DNA of 64,000 bases from Anaeramoeba flamelloides (lineage: Eukaryota > Metamonada > Anaeramoebidae), in contig JANTQA010000023.1 of the NCBI GenBank assembly GCA_027625915.1, positions 13,826,001-13,890,000 on the forward strand, given 5' to 3'. Below, piece by piece: positions 40,611-52,909 of the stretch (positions are counted from its first letter, which is position 1; every line of letters begins with the position of its first letter). A program made the position numbers and the translations under genes. The notes under the pieces were generated by a model. The model searched no databases and had not been told where the DNA came from. It saw only the letters and a list, made by a program, of their open reading frames with translations.

Positions 40611-42008
40611 GTGAACAATTTTCAAGAGTCTTTGGAAATTATTAAAAACAATTTAGACAACACAGAGTTAATTAATAATCCGATTATTGTTATCAATAAT
40701 TATGCGCTTGACGAGCAGAATGCGAATGAAATTTTGAATAGTGGGGCGCTAGATCTGTTAGTGCAAGCGATTGAAGTGCACACTACGAATCCGCAAATCT
40801 TGGAGAAAGTTGTAGGCGCGCTAAGTAATTGCTCGTATCACGATCGTGCGCAGCGTTATTTGGTCCAGCAATTGCAGACCTTTGGTGTTTTGATCCACTT
40901 GCTCCAAACGCACAAGACCGAGAGGCGTCTGACGTTAAAGTGCCTGTCGGCCCTGTGGCAGCTGACCTTGCATAAGGACAACTTCCAGGCAATTACCGAA
41001 CAAGAGGTTGTCACAGAAATCATTGGGCAAATGAGGGTTTGGCCGAATGATTCCCAAATCCAATCAGTTGCACTTGGCGCGCTGACAGGGCTGTCCACAA
41101 ACGAGAAATTCGGGCAATCGATTGTCTCTGTTGGCGGGCTTCTCCTGATTGTCCAAGCGCTGGAAAAGTTTCCGAACGAGGACACGCTGATCAAAAGGGC
41201 GATCATGACGTTATTTAACCTGGCGGCGAACCCTTTCAACTCGACCCTGGTTTCTCAGTCGGACGCTGTTGAAGTGCTGATGAAGATGCTACAAGACAAG
41301 GACGACGATGAGGGCTTGACCCAAAAGTGCATCAGGTTTTTTTATAATTTGTCAACAAACCAGGACAACTCGGAACACTTGGGCAGTGTTGGGCTCATTT
41401 CCAATATCCTATACACCATGGTCAAATGGAAGGATTATGAAAAAATCGTAGAGACCTCGCTGGGGCTCTTGTACAATCTCGCTACATGCGTCCCCAACAG
41501 GACCATTTTGGCAAAGGAAAACGGCGTCAGGGCCATTGTCGTCGCGATGAGGGCAAATAGACAGTTCCAAGAGATCCAAAGAAAATCCCTGGCCATTTTC
41601 ACGGCGCTGGTGCTCGAGGAGCACCTAATTTCTTATCTAATAGATGGCAAGGCCATCCTCGCATCCATATTAGCCTTGCGCTCCTACCCAACAGCAAAGC
41701 CGATTTTCAGAGCAAGCCTAGTACTGCTAACTAATTGCCTGTTTTTTGACCAATCTAGATCAGTAGTCGTAAGCAATAATGGTGTCATTGTCGTTCTTGG
41801 GAAAATAGAAAACTTTATTAATGATCAAGAAATGGCTGAAAGGGTTTCCTTATTTATTTTGAACGCAACAGTAGACCCAACAGCGAGAAAGCAAATAGCA
41901 CACAATGACGGCAAAAATATTTGTCAAAAACTTGAACAAAAATATTCAACAAATGATTCAATTGTAAAAAGAGTCAAAGGCGCCATCAATAATATGAAAT
42001 ATATTTAA
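40611..42008 (+). CDS. Armadillo (ARM)-repeat protein, GC-rich, 5' end unresolved
   Basis: 465 residues from 40611 to TAA 42008. Nearly all is alpha-helical repeats of about 42 residues, for example LEKVVGALSNCSY, LKCLSALWQLTLHKDNFQAI, SVALGALTGLSTNEKFGQSI, RAIMTLFNLAANPFNSTLV, CIRFFYNLSTNQDN and SLGLLYNLATC. I count about nine. ARM proteins are binding scaffolds; the partner is unknown. The main frame is open from 40380, but it has no ATG before codon 144 of this span. The first base triplet used here is GTG 40611, unlikely as a start in a nucleus, so an upstream exon is probable. Codons such as CTG, GCG and GTC are frequent from about 40740 to 41760, unlike every neighbour. Confidence 0.8.
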   Translation: MNNFQESLEIIKNNLDNTELINNPIIVINNYALDEQNANEILNSGALDLLVQAIEVHTTNPQILEKVVGALSNCSYHDRAQRYLVQQLQTFGVLIHLLQTHKTERRLTLKCLSALWQLTLHKDNFQAITEQEVVTEIIGQMRVWPNDSQIQSVALGALTGLSTNEKFGQSIVSVGGLLLIVQALEKFPNEDTLIKRAIMTLFNLAANPFNSTLVSQSDAVEVLMKMLQDKDDDEGLTQKCIRFFYNLSTNQDNSEHLGSVGLISNILYTMVKWKDYEKIVETSLGLLYNLATCVPNRTILAKENGVRAIVVAMRANRQFQEIQRKSLAIFTALVLEEHLISYLIDGKAILASILALRSYPTAKPIFRASLVLLTNCLFFDQSRSVVVSNNGVIVVLGKIENFINDQEMAERVSLFILNATVDPTARKQIAHNDGKNICQKLEQKYSTNDSIVKRVKGAINNMKYI

Positions 42009-42348
42009 TTTAATTTATTTGCTTGATTCAATGATTTAATTTATTAAATTAATTTATTTTATTCATTAATTTTTTTATAATAATAAATAGTTTTTAATCT
42101 TTAATATTTTACATTTCCTTTTAATTACCGTTTACATTTGATTGATTTGAAAATTTTTATTTTCTCATGATTACATCAGTCTGATTTCTTTTGTAAATAA
42201 CATTTGCTATTTGAAAGATCTAATAGAAATCAAAATGATTGTTTTCCCAATTATTTTTTCTGTTAAATTTCCACATTTACATTTTGATTGATTACTTTTG
42301 TTTAATTATTTTGAAAATCCCCTTTGGAAAAAAAAATATCTCAATTTT
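42009..42348. other. Downstream flank of the ARM gene
   Basis: AT-rich, nothing recognised. Confidence 0.4.
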
Positions 42349-42349
42349 T

Positions 42350-42485
42350 ACCATTTAAATAATATCATATAAAATTGAGATCAGAAATTTTAACATCTTT
42401 TATTTATATAATGACAAACAAACAAAGAAATTGAATTATTATAAAGAATCAATAAATGATTGTTATTATTTTGCCGATTTAAAAC
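42350..42485 (+). repeat. Dispersed repeat R6, copy 2
   Basis: Shares AATATCATATAAAATTGAGA, then ATCTTTTATTTAT, then AAATTGAATTAT and AAGAATCAAT with 51155-51255 (+) and with the reverse complement of 33040-33145. Confidence 0.6.
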
Positions 42486-42779
42486 AGTTTTCTGAAAATT
42501 GAGTTTAATAAAGATATTTTAAAATAAATTTACTTTCCCTTTTTGAAATATCTCTTTTGATATTATTCAGACTAAAGAAGCAATTTTTATCTTGTTTATA
42601 GTTTAAATAAACAAACAATTTAATTTTTTGTTAAATTATAATCAGAACTTTAAAAATTATGAAAGTTTTGTAGAGTGGTGCCAATTGACAAATAGTGTAT
42701 TCAAAAACTGTTAGATTTTTTTCAATTTAACAAATAAAAGAAATTTTTAGTTATTCTCTATTAATTTTAAAAATTACAA

Positions 42780-42947
42780 CAATCTAACAACATTTTTCAG
42801 AATTCGAAAGAATAGATAAAATCGAAGGAATATAATCCATTCTTTCAAACCGAATAAAAACTAACTGGCTCCTTTCTAGAATCAGAAAGAAGAGAATAAA
42901 ATATTAGCTTTTTCTTAATCCTTTAAAATTTCGAAAAGCTAATTTTA

Positions 42948-42948
<1 letters not shown>
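42780..42948. repeat. Two decayed hairpin modules of type H1
   Basis: TTTCAGAATTCGAAAGAATA ... CATTCTTTCAAACC and CTTTCTAGAATCAGAAAGAA ... TCCTTTAAAATTTCGAAAAG. Arms are still recognisable but more diverged than at 34-38 kb. Confidence 0.6.

Positions 42949-43016
<68 letters not shown>
42949..43016 (+). repeat. (ATT)n microsatellite
   Basis: About 21 ATT units, interrupted once near the start (ATC). Directly after the decayed hairpins. Confidence 0.95.
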
Positions 43017-43017
<1 letters not shown>

Positions 43018-43923
43018 GAATATATATCATAATTTAATCAAAACAACAATTAAAAAAAAGAAATTTGATAATCGGAAATTAATTTCAGACTTTCAGAATA
43101 AAAAAAATAAACTTTTTAATTTTTCAAAAAAAAAAAGTAATAGAAAGGTTCTAACAAGTTCGAATTATAAGAAATTGAAAATTTTATGAATTAATTTTAT
43201 TGTAAGTTAATTTTTATTAGTTAGGATATTATATTTAAACAATTGGTTTTTTTAGTAATTTTATTTTTACGATTTTTATTTATAATATATTCTCAAGATG
43301 TATTAATATTATGAAATCTAAAAAATATTTCTATTGTATTGTTTTGAATAGTGAGGTATCTCACCAAAATATTATTTTTTATGTTTTGTTTAATTTTTAA
43401 TCAGATATATGGTCTCTTGAAAGAATTTTAATTCTTTTTTTTTTTTTTTTGTTTTCCCGCTTAATAGTTAAGAAAGAACTTTAAAGGGTTATGAATTTCA
43501 GTTAAGATATCATCATAAAGATTTTAATGTTTTTATTTATTTGTTTATAAATATTACTCTATTTAATGATCAAAATCATTAAAATTACAAAATAAGATGA
43601 TCTTCTTTTTTCCGATTAAGTGTATTTGATTGGTCTTATTAATATACGAATTTTATAGATATTGTATATTTATACTTGTTTTGAAAAAGGAAATATTTTA
43701 AAAAAAAAACACTCTAAAATGATTTTTTTTCTATAAATTTCTTATCCAATTAATAATTATTTATATTTCTGGTGAAAGTAACCTCGTTAATGATAAAGCA
43801 ATTAGGTTTAACTGTTTCGATTTTTTAAAACTTTATTTAAATAATTATTTTGGAAATATTTTTTATAATAATAACTATTAAAAAGAAAAATTAAGATTTG
43901 GTTTGTGATTTTTGGTTTTGATT

Positions 43924-44121
43924 ACTACCAATTCCACTTTTAAGGAATAAACTTTCAACTAAATTGAAAACACAAAATAAACTCATATTAAGACACATTT
44001 TTTAGAATTTTTTTTATACTAATTATTTTACTAGAATTTAACTTTTGTCCCTTAATATGAGATTTTTTTTTGTGCCTTGAATTTCGTTCAAAAATTTCTA
44101 TTTATTAGTGAAACTGACTGT
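43924..44121. mobile_element. MITE-like short inverted-repeat element, copy 1
   Basis: 198 bases. The right end read on the minus strand is ACAGTCAGTTTCAC and the left is the diverged ACTACCAATTCCAC. Inner blocks CTCATATTAAGACACA and CTTAATATGAG also mirror each other. Related to the element at 45368-45555. Confidence 0.6.
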
Positions 44122-45367
44122 ATTGAAGCTCTTTTTTTAAAAAAAATATACTTTACTAATTCGTAGAATTAAGGTTATATAAATCAACCCCTCAATTTTG
44201 AACATACTGTGAATTAAAAATATCAAAAAAATCTCAATTTTGATATTGTACAAAATTTAAAATAAAATCATATTCTATAATACATAAAAAAATTTTTTTA
44301 TATGAAACAAATTTTATCGAAAAAAAAATAAATAAAAATAAAACCTATTGAAATAAAACTCTCTGGATTCAAAACAATGAAACAAAAAATGTATGTATAA
44401 TTTTTTTTTTGTTATACAAATAATATTTTATTAATTAACTGGTTAGGTGTTATAGCTTATCTCCTTTTATTTTTTCTATTTAAATAAACCCCGATTTAAC
44501 CGATTATTATTTTACTATAAAAAATTTTACAAATTAACGAAAAAAATAAGTAATTGGGGAAATGAATTGAATAAAAAAAAAAAAAATAGAAATGACAAAA
44601 AATGAGAAAAAGTGTTTGAAAATTCAAAATTATTTCCAAGTTGGAGATGAAACTGTATCATGATAATTTTTTAAATTTTAAACTATGTCTGAAATTATGA
44701 AATTTCATTTAGAAAGAATATATATTTTTTGATATAACATCATATTCATCTGGTATCATTTTGAGGAAAAAACCTTTAACATTATTTTATGAACTATAAA
44801 AATTACAAATTTCGGCTTAAAAAATATTACGGGATTTAATTCGTTAAAAAAATTTTCCAAAAAATGTACCTGAGTTTGAAAATTTTATGTCTTTAAATAA
44901 TCTTCCAAAGTTTTTTCCTTAAATTTGGGATAAATGGAAATTTTAAAATTAATTTCATTGAATTGATTTATAATAATTAAAAAAAAAACCATCAAAAGAA
45001 ATCAAATTATTTATAATGAAATATTATTTTCTTCAAAAATCCTTATTACTTTATATTTTATTTTTTATTTTTTATTTTTTTACTTTCGGGGGGGGTGGTA
45101 TAGGGAATTTAAATATTTAAGGTTCAAAAGTTGGGTGAAAATTTGGATTTTAACAGAGAGTTTTACCAAAAAATGTTCAATACAATAGATAATTCAATAA
45201 GCCAAATTTCAAAATAAGGAGAAAATTTTATTATTATTATTTTTTTCTTTTTTCATTTTTCTTTCAAAAAATAAATTGTTTACATAATATTTTTATTTAT
45301 TAATCTATATTGACTATTATTTTGAAACACGGTAGTAAAATACATTATTATTCAAAAAAAAACAATT
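44122..45367. other. AT-rich intergenic DNA between the two MITE-like elements
   Basis: No gene or repeat recognised. A GGGGGGG run occurs near 45089. Confidence 0.4.
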
Positions 45368-45555
45368 ATAGTCAGTTCCGCTTTTAAAACACAAAGTTTT
45401 AATGAACATCAAGGCATATAAAAATCTCAAATTAAGTCACAAAATTCAAATTCTACCAAAAATAATTTGTGTAAAAAAAAATGTGCTTTAATTCAAGGTT
45501 TTTCAGCACCTTAAATTTGGTTGAAAGTCTGTGTCTTAAAAGTGGAACTGACTGT
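45368..45555. mobile_element. MITE-like short inverted-repeat element, copy 2
   Basis: 188 bases. The left end is ATAGTCAGTTCCGCTTTTAA and the right end on the minus strand is ACAGTCAGTTCCACTTTTAA, with ACACA following in both. TTA/TA flanks on both sides would fit a TA target, as used by Tc1/mariner-type transposases. No ORF. Confidence 0.75.
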
Positions 45556-46132
45556 TAACAATTTTTTTTCGGATGAAAAATCTGCCCCTATTTTGTAAAT
45601 TTTAATTAGATATAATAAAAAAGATTGATTATTTCAAATTATAAAGCTGTTCCAAGTTATCATTTTTTTTTTTTTTTATAAACCAAGTTTCGTTTTTTCA
45701 TTTTTTCTTTCAGACAAAAATGAGAAAACTTTATCTTCTGAAAAAACAAAAAATCAATAAATGTGCTTTTATTCAATTTTTTTTCCAAACTAAATAAAAT
45801 TTTTACAAGATCCTACAACAGCTTGAAAAAAAGGAGAGCAATTTACATACAACTTAAACATTACTCAAGAAAGGGGTGAATAGCTCTTTAATATTTTCAA
45901 AAACATTTTTGAAAAATAGCTTATTTATTGATTTTTTTTCAGAAGATCAGATTTCTTATTATGATAGGAAAAAAAGTATTAAAATATGAAACTTGTTTGA
46001 TAAAAAAATACAGTAGCCTTAGAATATCTGCATTAAGCAATAAAAATAAAAATACAAAAAAAAAAAAAAAAAAAAATGAATTTCACAAAATGAGATATTG
46101 GTATTTTAATTTTTTTTTTTTTTTAATTATTT
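45556..46132. other. 3' flank of the BTB gene
   Basis: AT-rich and homopolymer-rich; no feature recognised. Confidence 0.4.
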
Positions 46133-47254
46133 TTAGTCTATTAAATAAAAAATTAAATTTACAAATAGGATAATAGGTGAAAGTTTTTCTTTTGAATCTA
46201 TATTTCGATTAATATAGCTAGTTATATTCATATTAAAAACGGAAACGGACCCATAATGTTCAAAGTTTTTTTTAATGGCGATCAATGGTACTCCGTCGTT
46301 CCATTTTGTAATAAATTTGATTTGTTTTTTATATTTTTTAACGAAATAATCTTTTGTAAAAAAACTTTCTGTATTAATTCTCATGTATTGATCATTTATT
46401 GTGAAATTATCCACGTTATCGAATATTGGGTGATTTTTGTATTTGGTTGGAATTCTAAAATGAATTGGTGAACGGTTGTTCAATATTGCACCTTTTTTGG
46501 TAGGCAAAAAGAACGGCTGGCTAATTTCCCCAATTAGCATGTTTTCAGAATTATTTTGATTACGGTTTGAAATTTGCAAGGCATCACAACTACAAATTAT
46601 AATATTGCCGCCATCTTTGATATACCTGACAAGAATTTCACTTATTGTAATTGGTAGTTGCTTTGTTTGGTTTTGTTTAAAAATAAGAATAATAACATCT
46701 GCGTTTCTAATATCCATAAATGTTATCCTTAGTTTTTGTAATTGGTAATATTTTAAATAAATTTTTTGCGACTTGGAATGCTTTTTAATATTGGAAATAA
46801 TCCTTTCAATTCTTACTGTAGAGGCTATTGTGGTTAGAATTACGGCTTTATGGGATTTATGGTTTTTTTGATCTCTTGTCACTCTTTTTTGAGGTGTGTT
46901 TGTTTTGGGGGTATTTGATTTTTTTTCTTTTTCAAATGGTTTTTCAAAATTATAAGTTTCTTTTTTAAGATAATGAAGACGACTTTTATTATTATTATTA
47001 TATTTTCCATAATCATCATTGCTTTTATAATCATGATCCTTATGTTGATAATTATTGTTGTTATTTTTATAATTATTATTATTATGGTTGTGTTTATTAT
47101 TATTGTTATTATTATAATTATTATAACTATTTTTATTATTATAATAATTGTTGTTACTGTTATAACCATGCTCATTAGGTTGATAATTATTAAAATTGTT
47201 ATTGTTATAATTATTATCATTATGATTGTGTTTAAAATTAGTATTGTTATTATA

Positions 47255-47303
<49 letters not shown>

Positions 47304-49918
47304 TGTTCATAATCACCATAACTGTTGTGGTTGTTGTTGTAGTAATGATTTTGTTTATAGTTTTCATTGCGGTTAAAACCGTGATCCTTAGGATGATAAT
47401 TGGTATTGTTATTGTTATAATTGTTATTGTTACGAGTGCGTTCATAAGTATTATTGGTGTTTCTGTTATTTTCATTATTATTATAAGTATTATTAAAAGT
47501 GTTGTTATTATTATAACTATTTTTATATTTATTATTAAAATTGTTATAATTATTATTATGGTTGTGGGTGTTGTTGTTGTTGTAATAATTTTGTTTATAG
47601 TTTTCATTGCGGTTAAAACCATGATCCTTAGGATGATAATTATCATTGCTATTGTTATAATTATTATTGTTATGATTGTGTTCATAATTATAATTATTAT
47701 TATTGTTGTTATAATATTGATCAGAATAATTAGAATTATTTTTATTAAAATCATTGCGATGAGGAGCATTATTATAATGATAGTTGTTATGATTATTATA
47801 TAAATTAGATCTTTGTTGATAATAATCATTATTATTAACATAATTATAATTATTATTGTGTCTCAATTGACTGCTGTGCCCTTTTTGCTCATTCTGTATG
47901 ATAAAATCTTTTTGGTTAGACGGGTGTTTATTTTCATTGCGATTTAATTTACATTCTGATCTTGTATATTGTTCTCGTGTGAGATTATCTTTTGTGGTTT
48001 TTGCTTTTTTGTCATTCTCATTTGTATTAGTTGTTATTTGTGGTATAATTGTCTTTTGGGATATTTCCATAGGTTTGGAACTTTTTTTAATTATTGAATT
48101 ATTTTTATTTCTGAAATTTAAAGATTTTTCTTTTTGATCTAATCTTACTTTTGATGTAGTATTGCTTTTTTGATGATTTAATACCGCTTTGTTTTCTATG
48201 TCTTTTTCTTTTTTGATTTTTTCTTTGTCTTTATCTTTTTCTTTTTCTTTTTGAATTTTTTCTTCTTTGATTTTGTCTTTATCTTTTTCTTTTTCATTTT
48301 TGGTTATTTCTTCTTTTTTGATTTTGTCTTTGTCTTTTTCTTTTTCTTTGATTTTTTCTTCTTTGATTTTGTCTTTATCTTTTTCTTTTTCTTTTTTGTT
48401 TTTTTCTTCTTTTTCTTTTTTAATTTTGTATTTTTCGATGATTTCTTCTTGGATTGGTTCTTTTTCTTTTTCTTTTTCTTTTTCTTTTTCTTTTTCATTT
48501 TTGGTTATTTCTTCTTTGTCTTTTTCTTTTTTGATTTTATATTTTTCGATGATTTCTTCTTGGATTGGTTCTTTGTTTTTGTCTTTTTCTTTTTCTTTTT
48601 CTTTTTTGATTTTTTTTTCATTGATTTTGTCTTTGTCTTCTTCACTAAGAGTATTTCCAAAAAAATGAATTTTCTCTTTAGTCAATTCATAGGTCTGGTT
48701 TAGGTTGGGATCTGTGCTTTCTTTTTCCTTTTTTTTTTCATTTTCTTTTTCCTTTTCTTTTTCTTGTTCATTTTCTTTTTCTTGTTCATTTTCTTTTTCT
48801 TTTTCTTTTTCTTTTTCTTTTTCTTTTTCTTTTTCTTTTTCTTTTTTGGTTTTCTGAATTGGACTTTTTTGTATTTCTTCGTCATTGTCATTTTCATCTT
48901 CTTCATCTTCGATGATTAGTTTGTTGTTTCTTTCCTCAGTTCTCAAATAATTTTCATTTTCTTTCTTGTTGTGTTTTTTTGCATTTTTATTTTGAGTATT
49001 TTCCAATCGAATTTTAATCACTTTTGTAGTTGTGTTTTTTTGTGTATTAGTGTTATTCGAAAGAGGTTGCTTTTCAATTTCTTTTTCATCTTTATTTGCC
49101 TCAATATTTTCATTTTCATTTTCATTTTGATCTCTGCTTTCTTTCTGGTTCTTTGTCGAATTTTGGTTGAACAAAATATTTTTAGATAAATAGTCAGTCA
49201 GATAATTTGTAATAACTGGAGAAATATTTTTTTCTGAAAGAACAATCTCCCTTAAGTTGCCAATGGGAATGTTTACCCATTGAACGATTTTTAAAAGTTT
49301 GATAAAATGTTTTTTTATTTTCTTTGTGTCATCCTTTTTGCACATCAGTAAACGATGGTTTGACCACACGAGTGCGGTTTTTAACGAACAAACACTCCTT
49401 CCCACTCTTAAATGCGGATTTTGTTTTTGATTCATAACTGTTTTTAATAGCCATCTCAAATCATTAAAATTGAACGACTTGATCGTACTTTCTTGGTTTG
49501 TCAAGACGATGAAGTAGTGTGCTTGAATCAAAAAAGCAAGTCTTTTTTTGAAAAGAAAAGATTTGTTTTTTAAAGCAAAATAAGAAAGGCAATTATTTAC
49601 TGTTAAATGTTTTTGGAAAAATTCAATACACAATTGCTCTAATTGAGTCAAACCAAGTCGCTTCGAGAGATGGAAAATTGGCATACAATCTTTTTCTGTA
49701 ATTGCAATTTGCCCATTTAAAAGATAATTGTTAAGCCTTAGGACGTCTTCTGCTGAGACAGATTCAATCGAATACGGTAAGCCAGAATTTTTGTATTGTT
49801 CAAGCTCTTTGTTATAATGGGACTGGTTCATCAGTAACTCAAAATTTAATTTGAGAATACGATTACCAACTTTGATTTTAAATTTGAGATCAGTAGATCC
49901 CAAATCAGTTGAAAGCAT
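46133..49918 (-). CDS. BTB-domain protein with Lys/Glu and Asn/Tyr tracts and a ThuA/GATase-like C-terminus
   Basis: 1261 residues from ATG 49918, no intron needed. Residues 8-115 form a BTB/POZ fold (LKFKIKVGNRILKLNFELLM, then SAEDVLRLNNYLLNGQIAI, then LSKRLGLTQLEQLCIEFFQK). A BACK-like helical part follows to about 250 (HLTVNNCLSYFAL). Residues about 355-610 are Lys/Glu repeats with two copies of EPIQEEIIEKYKIKKEK. Residues 690-1000 are Asn/Tyr-rich with HPKDHGFNRNENYKQN-type units repeated. From about 1020 a globular domain returns: HKAVILTTIAS, NADVIILIF, ILVRYIKDGGNIIICSCDA, NHPIFDNVDNFTINDQYMRI. Its GG turn, the HPI..NV..F..NDQ element and strand order resemble ThuA-like members of the class I glutamine amidotransferase fold. 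BTB-BACK proteins often serve Cullin-3; the C-terminal role is unknown. Confidence 0.75.
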
Positions 49919-51154
49919 TGAGTGCCTAACAAAAATATATTAGAAGAGTAAAATGATAAAAAAAAGTAAACAGAAAAAGTAAAGTTTCTGAAAAATGATA
50001 CTTTAAAAAGATCAACAATCCAAAAAATCTTGTGACTTTTACACAGTTTATCACTTTTGTCACACATTTCTCCTTTCAAAATGTTGGAAACTGTTTGAAA
50101 GGTTTGTAAAATTTTTGAAAGTGTTTGAAAGTCTGAAAGCTTGATAAATGGAAGGAGATTTGTTTGTTGTGAATAACACTTACCATATTTTTCTTGAAAA
50201 TAATAAAATTCCTATTTACATATAAGGTTATGGTTTTTTTGATTGTTATCAAAATTGTCTCGAAGAGTTTTAGACTGAAAATTTGAAAAAACTTTGATGG
50301 ACAGAAGTTTAATCATTAATTTGTATATTTGTAAAAAATACTCTTATATTTAGAGACTTTTTTAATAGTTTCTTGAAAGTGACCTCTTGGTTTTTCGAAT
50401 AGGTTTCGAAAAGCAGATACAAAACTTCATTTTCATTTTTTTCATATGTTTTAATATTTTTAGTTTGAATTTTTTTTTTTTTTTAATAGTGAGAAAAATT
50501 CATAAAAATACTACTATTTTGAGATAATATATATTTTATGACTAGTATTATATAATTAAAAATATACTGAGATTGTGAATCCAAAAACAGATTATATATA
50601 ATGGAATATTTATTGGGGGTATTTGCAAATTAGGGAGGGAAAAATATTTATTTAGTGAATAATAAAAACTATAGTAAATAAAAATTTGAAAAAATCAAAA
50701 TTATTGAAACGTTTCTAATTGATGGTTTTATTTTCTGTGTTTTTGAGAAATTGATATATTTAAAGGTTTTCCTAAAAAGTGGGGACTTTTTTTTTTACAT
50801 TTCATAAAAAATCGTCTTTGTTGGTGAAAGTATTCATTAACTGACAATACCAAATTAAGTTGAATATTAATACCCTTTGAATAAATGACGAAGGTATTTA
50901 TTTTAAAATGCATTGGATGAAATATTTCCAATAAAAGGGAAAAAAAAATAGCATTTTATTGGAGAAAACAATGTACATCCAATTTCAATAAAAAAATGGA
51001 AATATGGATTGGTCAGAAATGATGTTTGAAACAATAAAATAGAGTTACATGTTTTCAATTCTATTTGTAAATTTTTTGAGATTACACACATTATTAAAAT
51101 GTTTTTTTCAATCAAAAAGAAAATAATAAACTCCAATTTTCAAGCCTAAAAATA
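49919..51154. other. Upstream region of the BTB gene and gene-free DNA
   Basis: Presumably holds the BTB gene promoter. GTTTATCACTTTTGTCAC lies at 50046-50063. Runs of GTTTGAAA(G) repeat at 50090-50130. Otherwise AT-rich. Confidence 0.4.
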
Positions 51155-51255
51155 ACAGATAAAAGCGAGATCATGGATTTTAATATCTTTTATTTATGTA
51201 CTCAAATAATAAGAAATAAATTGAATTATCGTCAAGAATCAATTAATGGTAGTTA
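51155..51255 (+). repeat. Dispersed repeat R6, copy 3
   Basis: AGATCATGGATTTTAATATC, then TTTTATTTAT, AAATTGAATTAT and AAGAATCAATTAATGG match 42355-42480. Confidence 0.6.
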
Positions 51256-52909
51256 ATTATTTTGGATTTTTAAATACTTTTTTGAAGAATGAATTTAAAA
51301 GATGTGTTTAGATTAATTTTGCCACAATCTATTGGTTATAGCTTATATATATATATATATTATATACTCAGTTATGGTTCGAATGTAAAATATCAATTTT
51401 CCAGAGAACTGACTAAATGTAGGGAAGAAATTTAGTTAACTGTTATTTTATTAATGTTCTTTTCATTTTTATCAATCTTTAAGTCTTTCAACAAAACTTA
51501 TTGTAACTGTTCATCCTTTTTGATTTTATATTACAATTTTTTCTAAATGAAGAATTTTTTTAATTGTTTAAAAGCAACACGTCAGATTTTTACATACCCA
51601 CACACACAACACCATATTTAACTTGGTACATTTCGTGAAGAAATGATATCCCAATTAGTTTTTTTTTTTTTTGCTATTTAGATTCTTATTGAATTCTGTG
51701 TTCCATTAGAGCGCTCCTATACCTAAAAAGTCTTTATTTATTTGAAATTTTTTAAAATAAGACCAAAACCCTTACATAAATTTCAATTTTGTTTATTAAA
51801 TTATCACATACATATGTAGTATATTTATCTTATTTAATTACTTTTTTGTGGATTTTTCTTTGGTTAAGATCAAAAAATCAATTTTTTCATTATATTTTTG
51901 TTTTCTTAAATATAATCAATTTTTTTTTAGTTTACAAATTTATTTAACTAGATTCAATCCAATTTTTTCGCTATTTTATCAAGTTCAATATCTATCATAA
52001 TAGTGGGGTTTGTTAAATTCTTTTGTTAAAGATACACCAATTTAAAAAAAAAAAAAAAAATAAAGAAATAGATAAAAATAAAAACTTATTTAGATCTTAT
52101 AACTTAACAAATGACAGAAATCACAAAATTATTTAAATTTTTGTTTGGGAATAAAAAAAAAGTTATTTCCAAAATTTTAAAAATCTATTTTATAATCAAT
52201 ATTTTTAAAAAGTGTCCACGGGGTTATATTAATAAGATAAAGCAGATTTCTTCATCTTCATAAGATTAAAATTGGGCATCCAATGCGGTGGGACTTATTT
52301 ACCCATGTTTTTCCTATACTTTTTATTTTTCTCAACAGTGCCGTTCGGTTTTCTTTAATAAAAAGTTGTGTTTTTTGATAAAAAAATTCTTTTTTCTAAG
52401 CAGTTTTCTTTTGGTTTTTGGTGAAAAAGAACAAAAATATTTTAATTTACAAGGTCATTTTTTTTTTCTTTTTTTTACTTTTGGGTTTAAAATTCCTTTT
52501 TTATTCTTTTTTCTAACATATAAAATAGAAAGTTTAATTCTAGGGGAAAAAAACCGATTAATTAAAAGGGTTGTTCTGATGATTTTTTAAATTATAATAA
52601 TATATTTTTAAAACATTTTTTTTGTTGGGAGAAAAACCATTCAAAGAATTTTTTTTTCTAAAAAACTAAGATTTTTATTGATAGGAAATTATAATCTCTT
52701 GAAAAATTGAACAGTTTTTAGATAAAAGAAAATTAGAAAATAAACACAACTTTATGAATAATTGTAAAGTAATGAAAAAAACACAAGAGATGAAAAATAA
52801 TCCCTGAAAAGGTTATCATTGGGAATATCAGGAAAATTGTGGTGTAATTTCTTTTATGTAAAATCAAATCTTCTTTTTTAAGAATCAAACCTTTAAAATT
52901 ATCACCCAT
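51256..52909. other. Gene-free AT-rich region
   Basis: A (TA)n run lies at about 51343-51361. The open frame at 52288-52590 (+) is Phe-rich because of T runs and is not convincing. No repeat partner recognised. Confidence 0.4.

Noticed and set aside
40783-41624. Minus-strand frames opposite the ARM gene
   Set aside because: Caused by the higher GC content of the ARM gene, which lowers stop frequency; no conserved motif.
45928-46173. 81-codon plus-strand frame at the 3' end of the BTB gene
   Set aside because: Overlaps the BTB coding end, Lys-run driven, no recognisable content.
46879-47841. Ile-rich frames on both strands through the Asn/Tyr tract
   Set aside because: They arise from AAT/ATT repeats of the BTB gene read in other frames.
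52288-52590. 100-codon plus-strand frame
   Set aside because: Phe- and Lys-rich product of T and A runs with no conserved motif.
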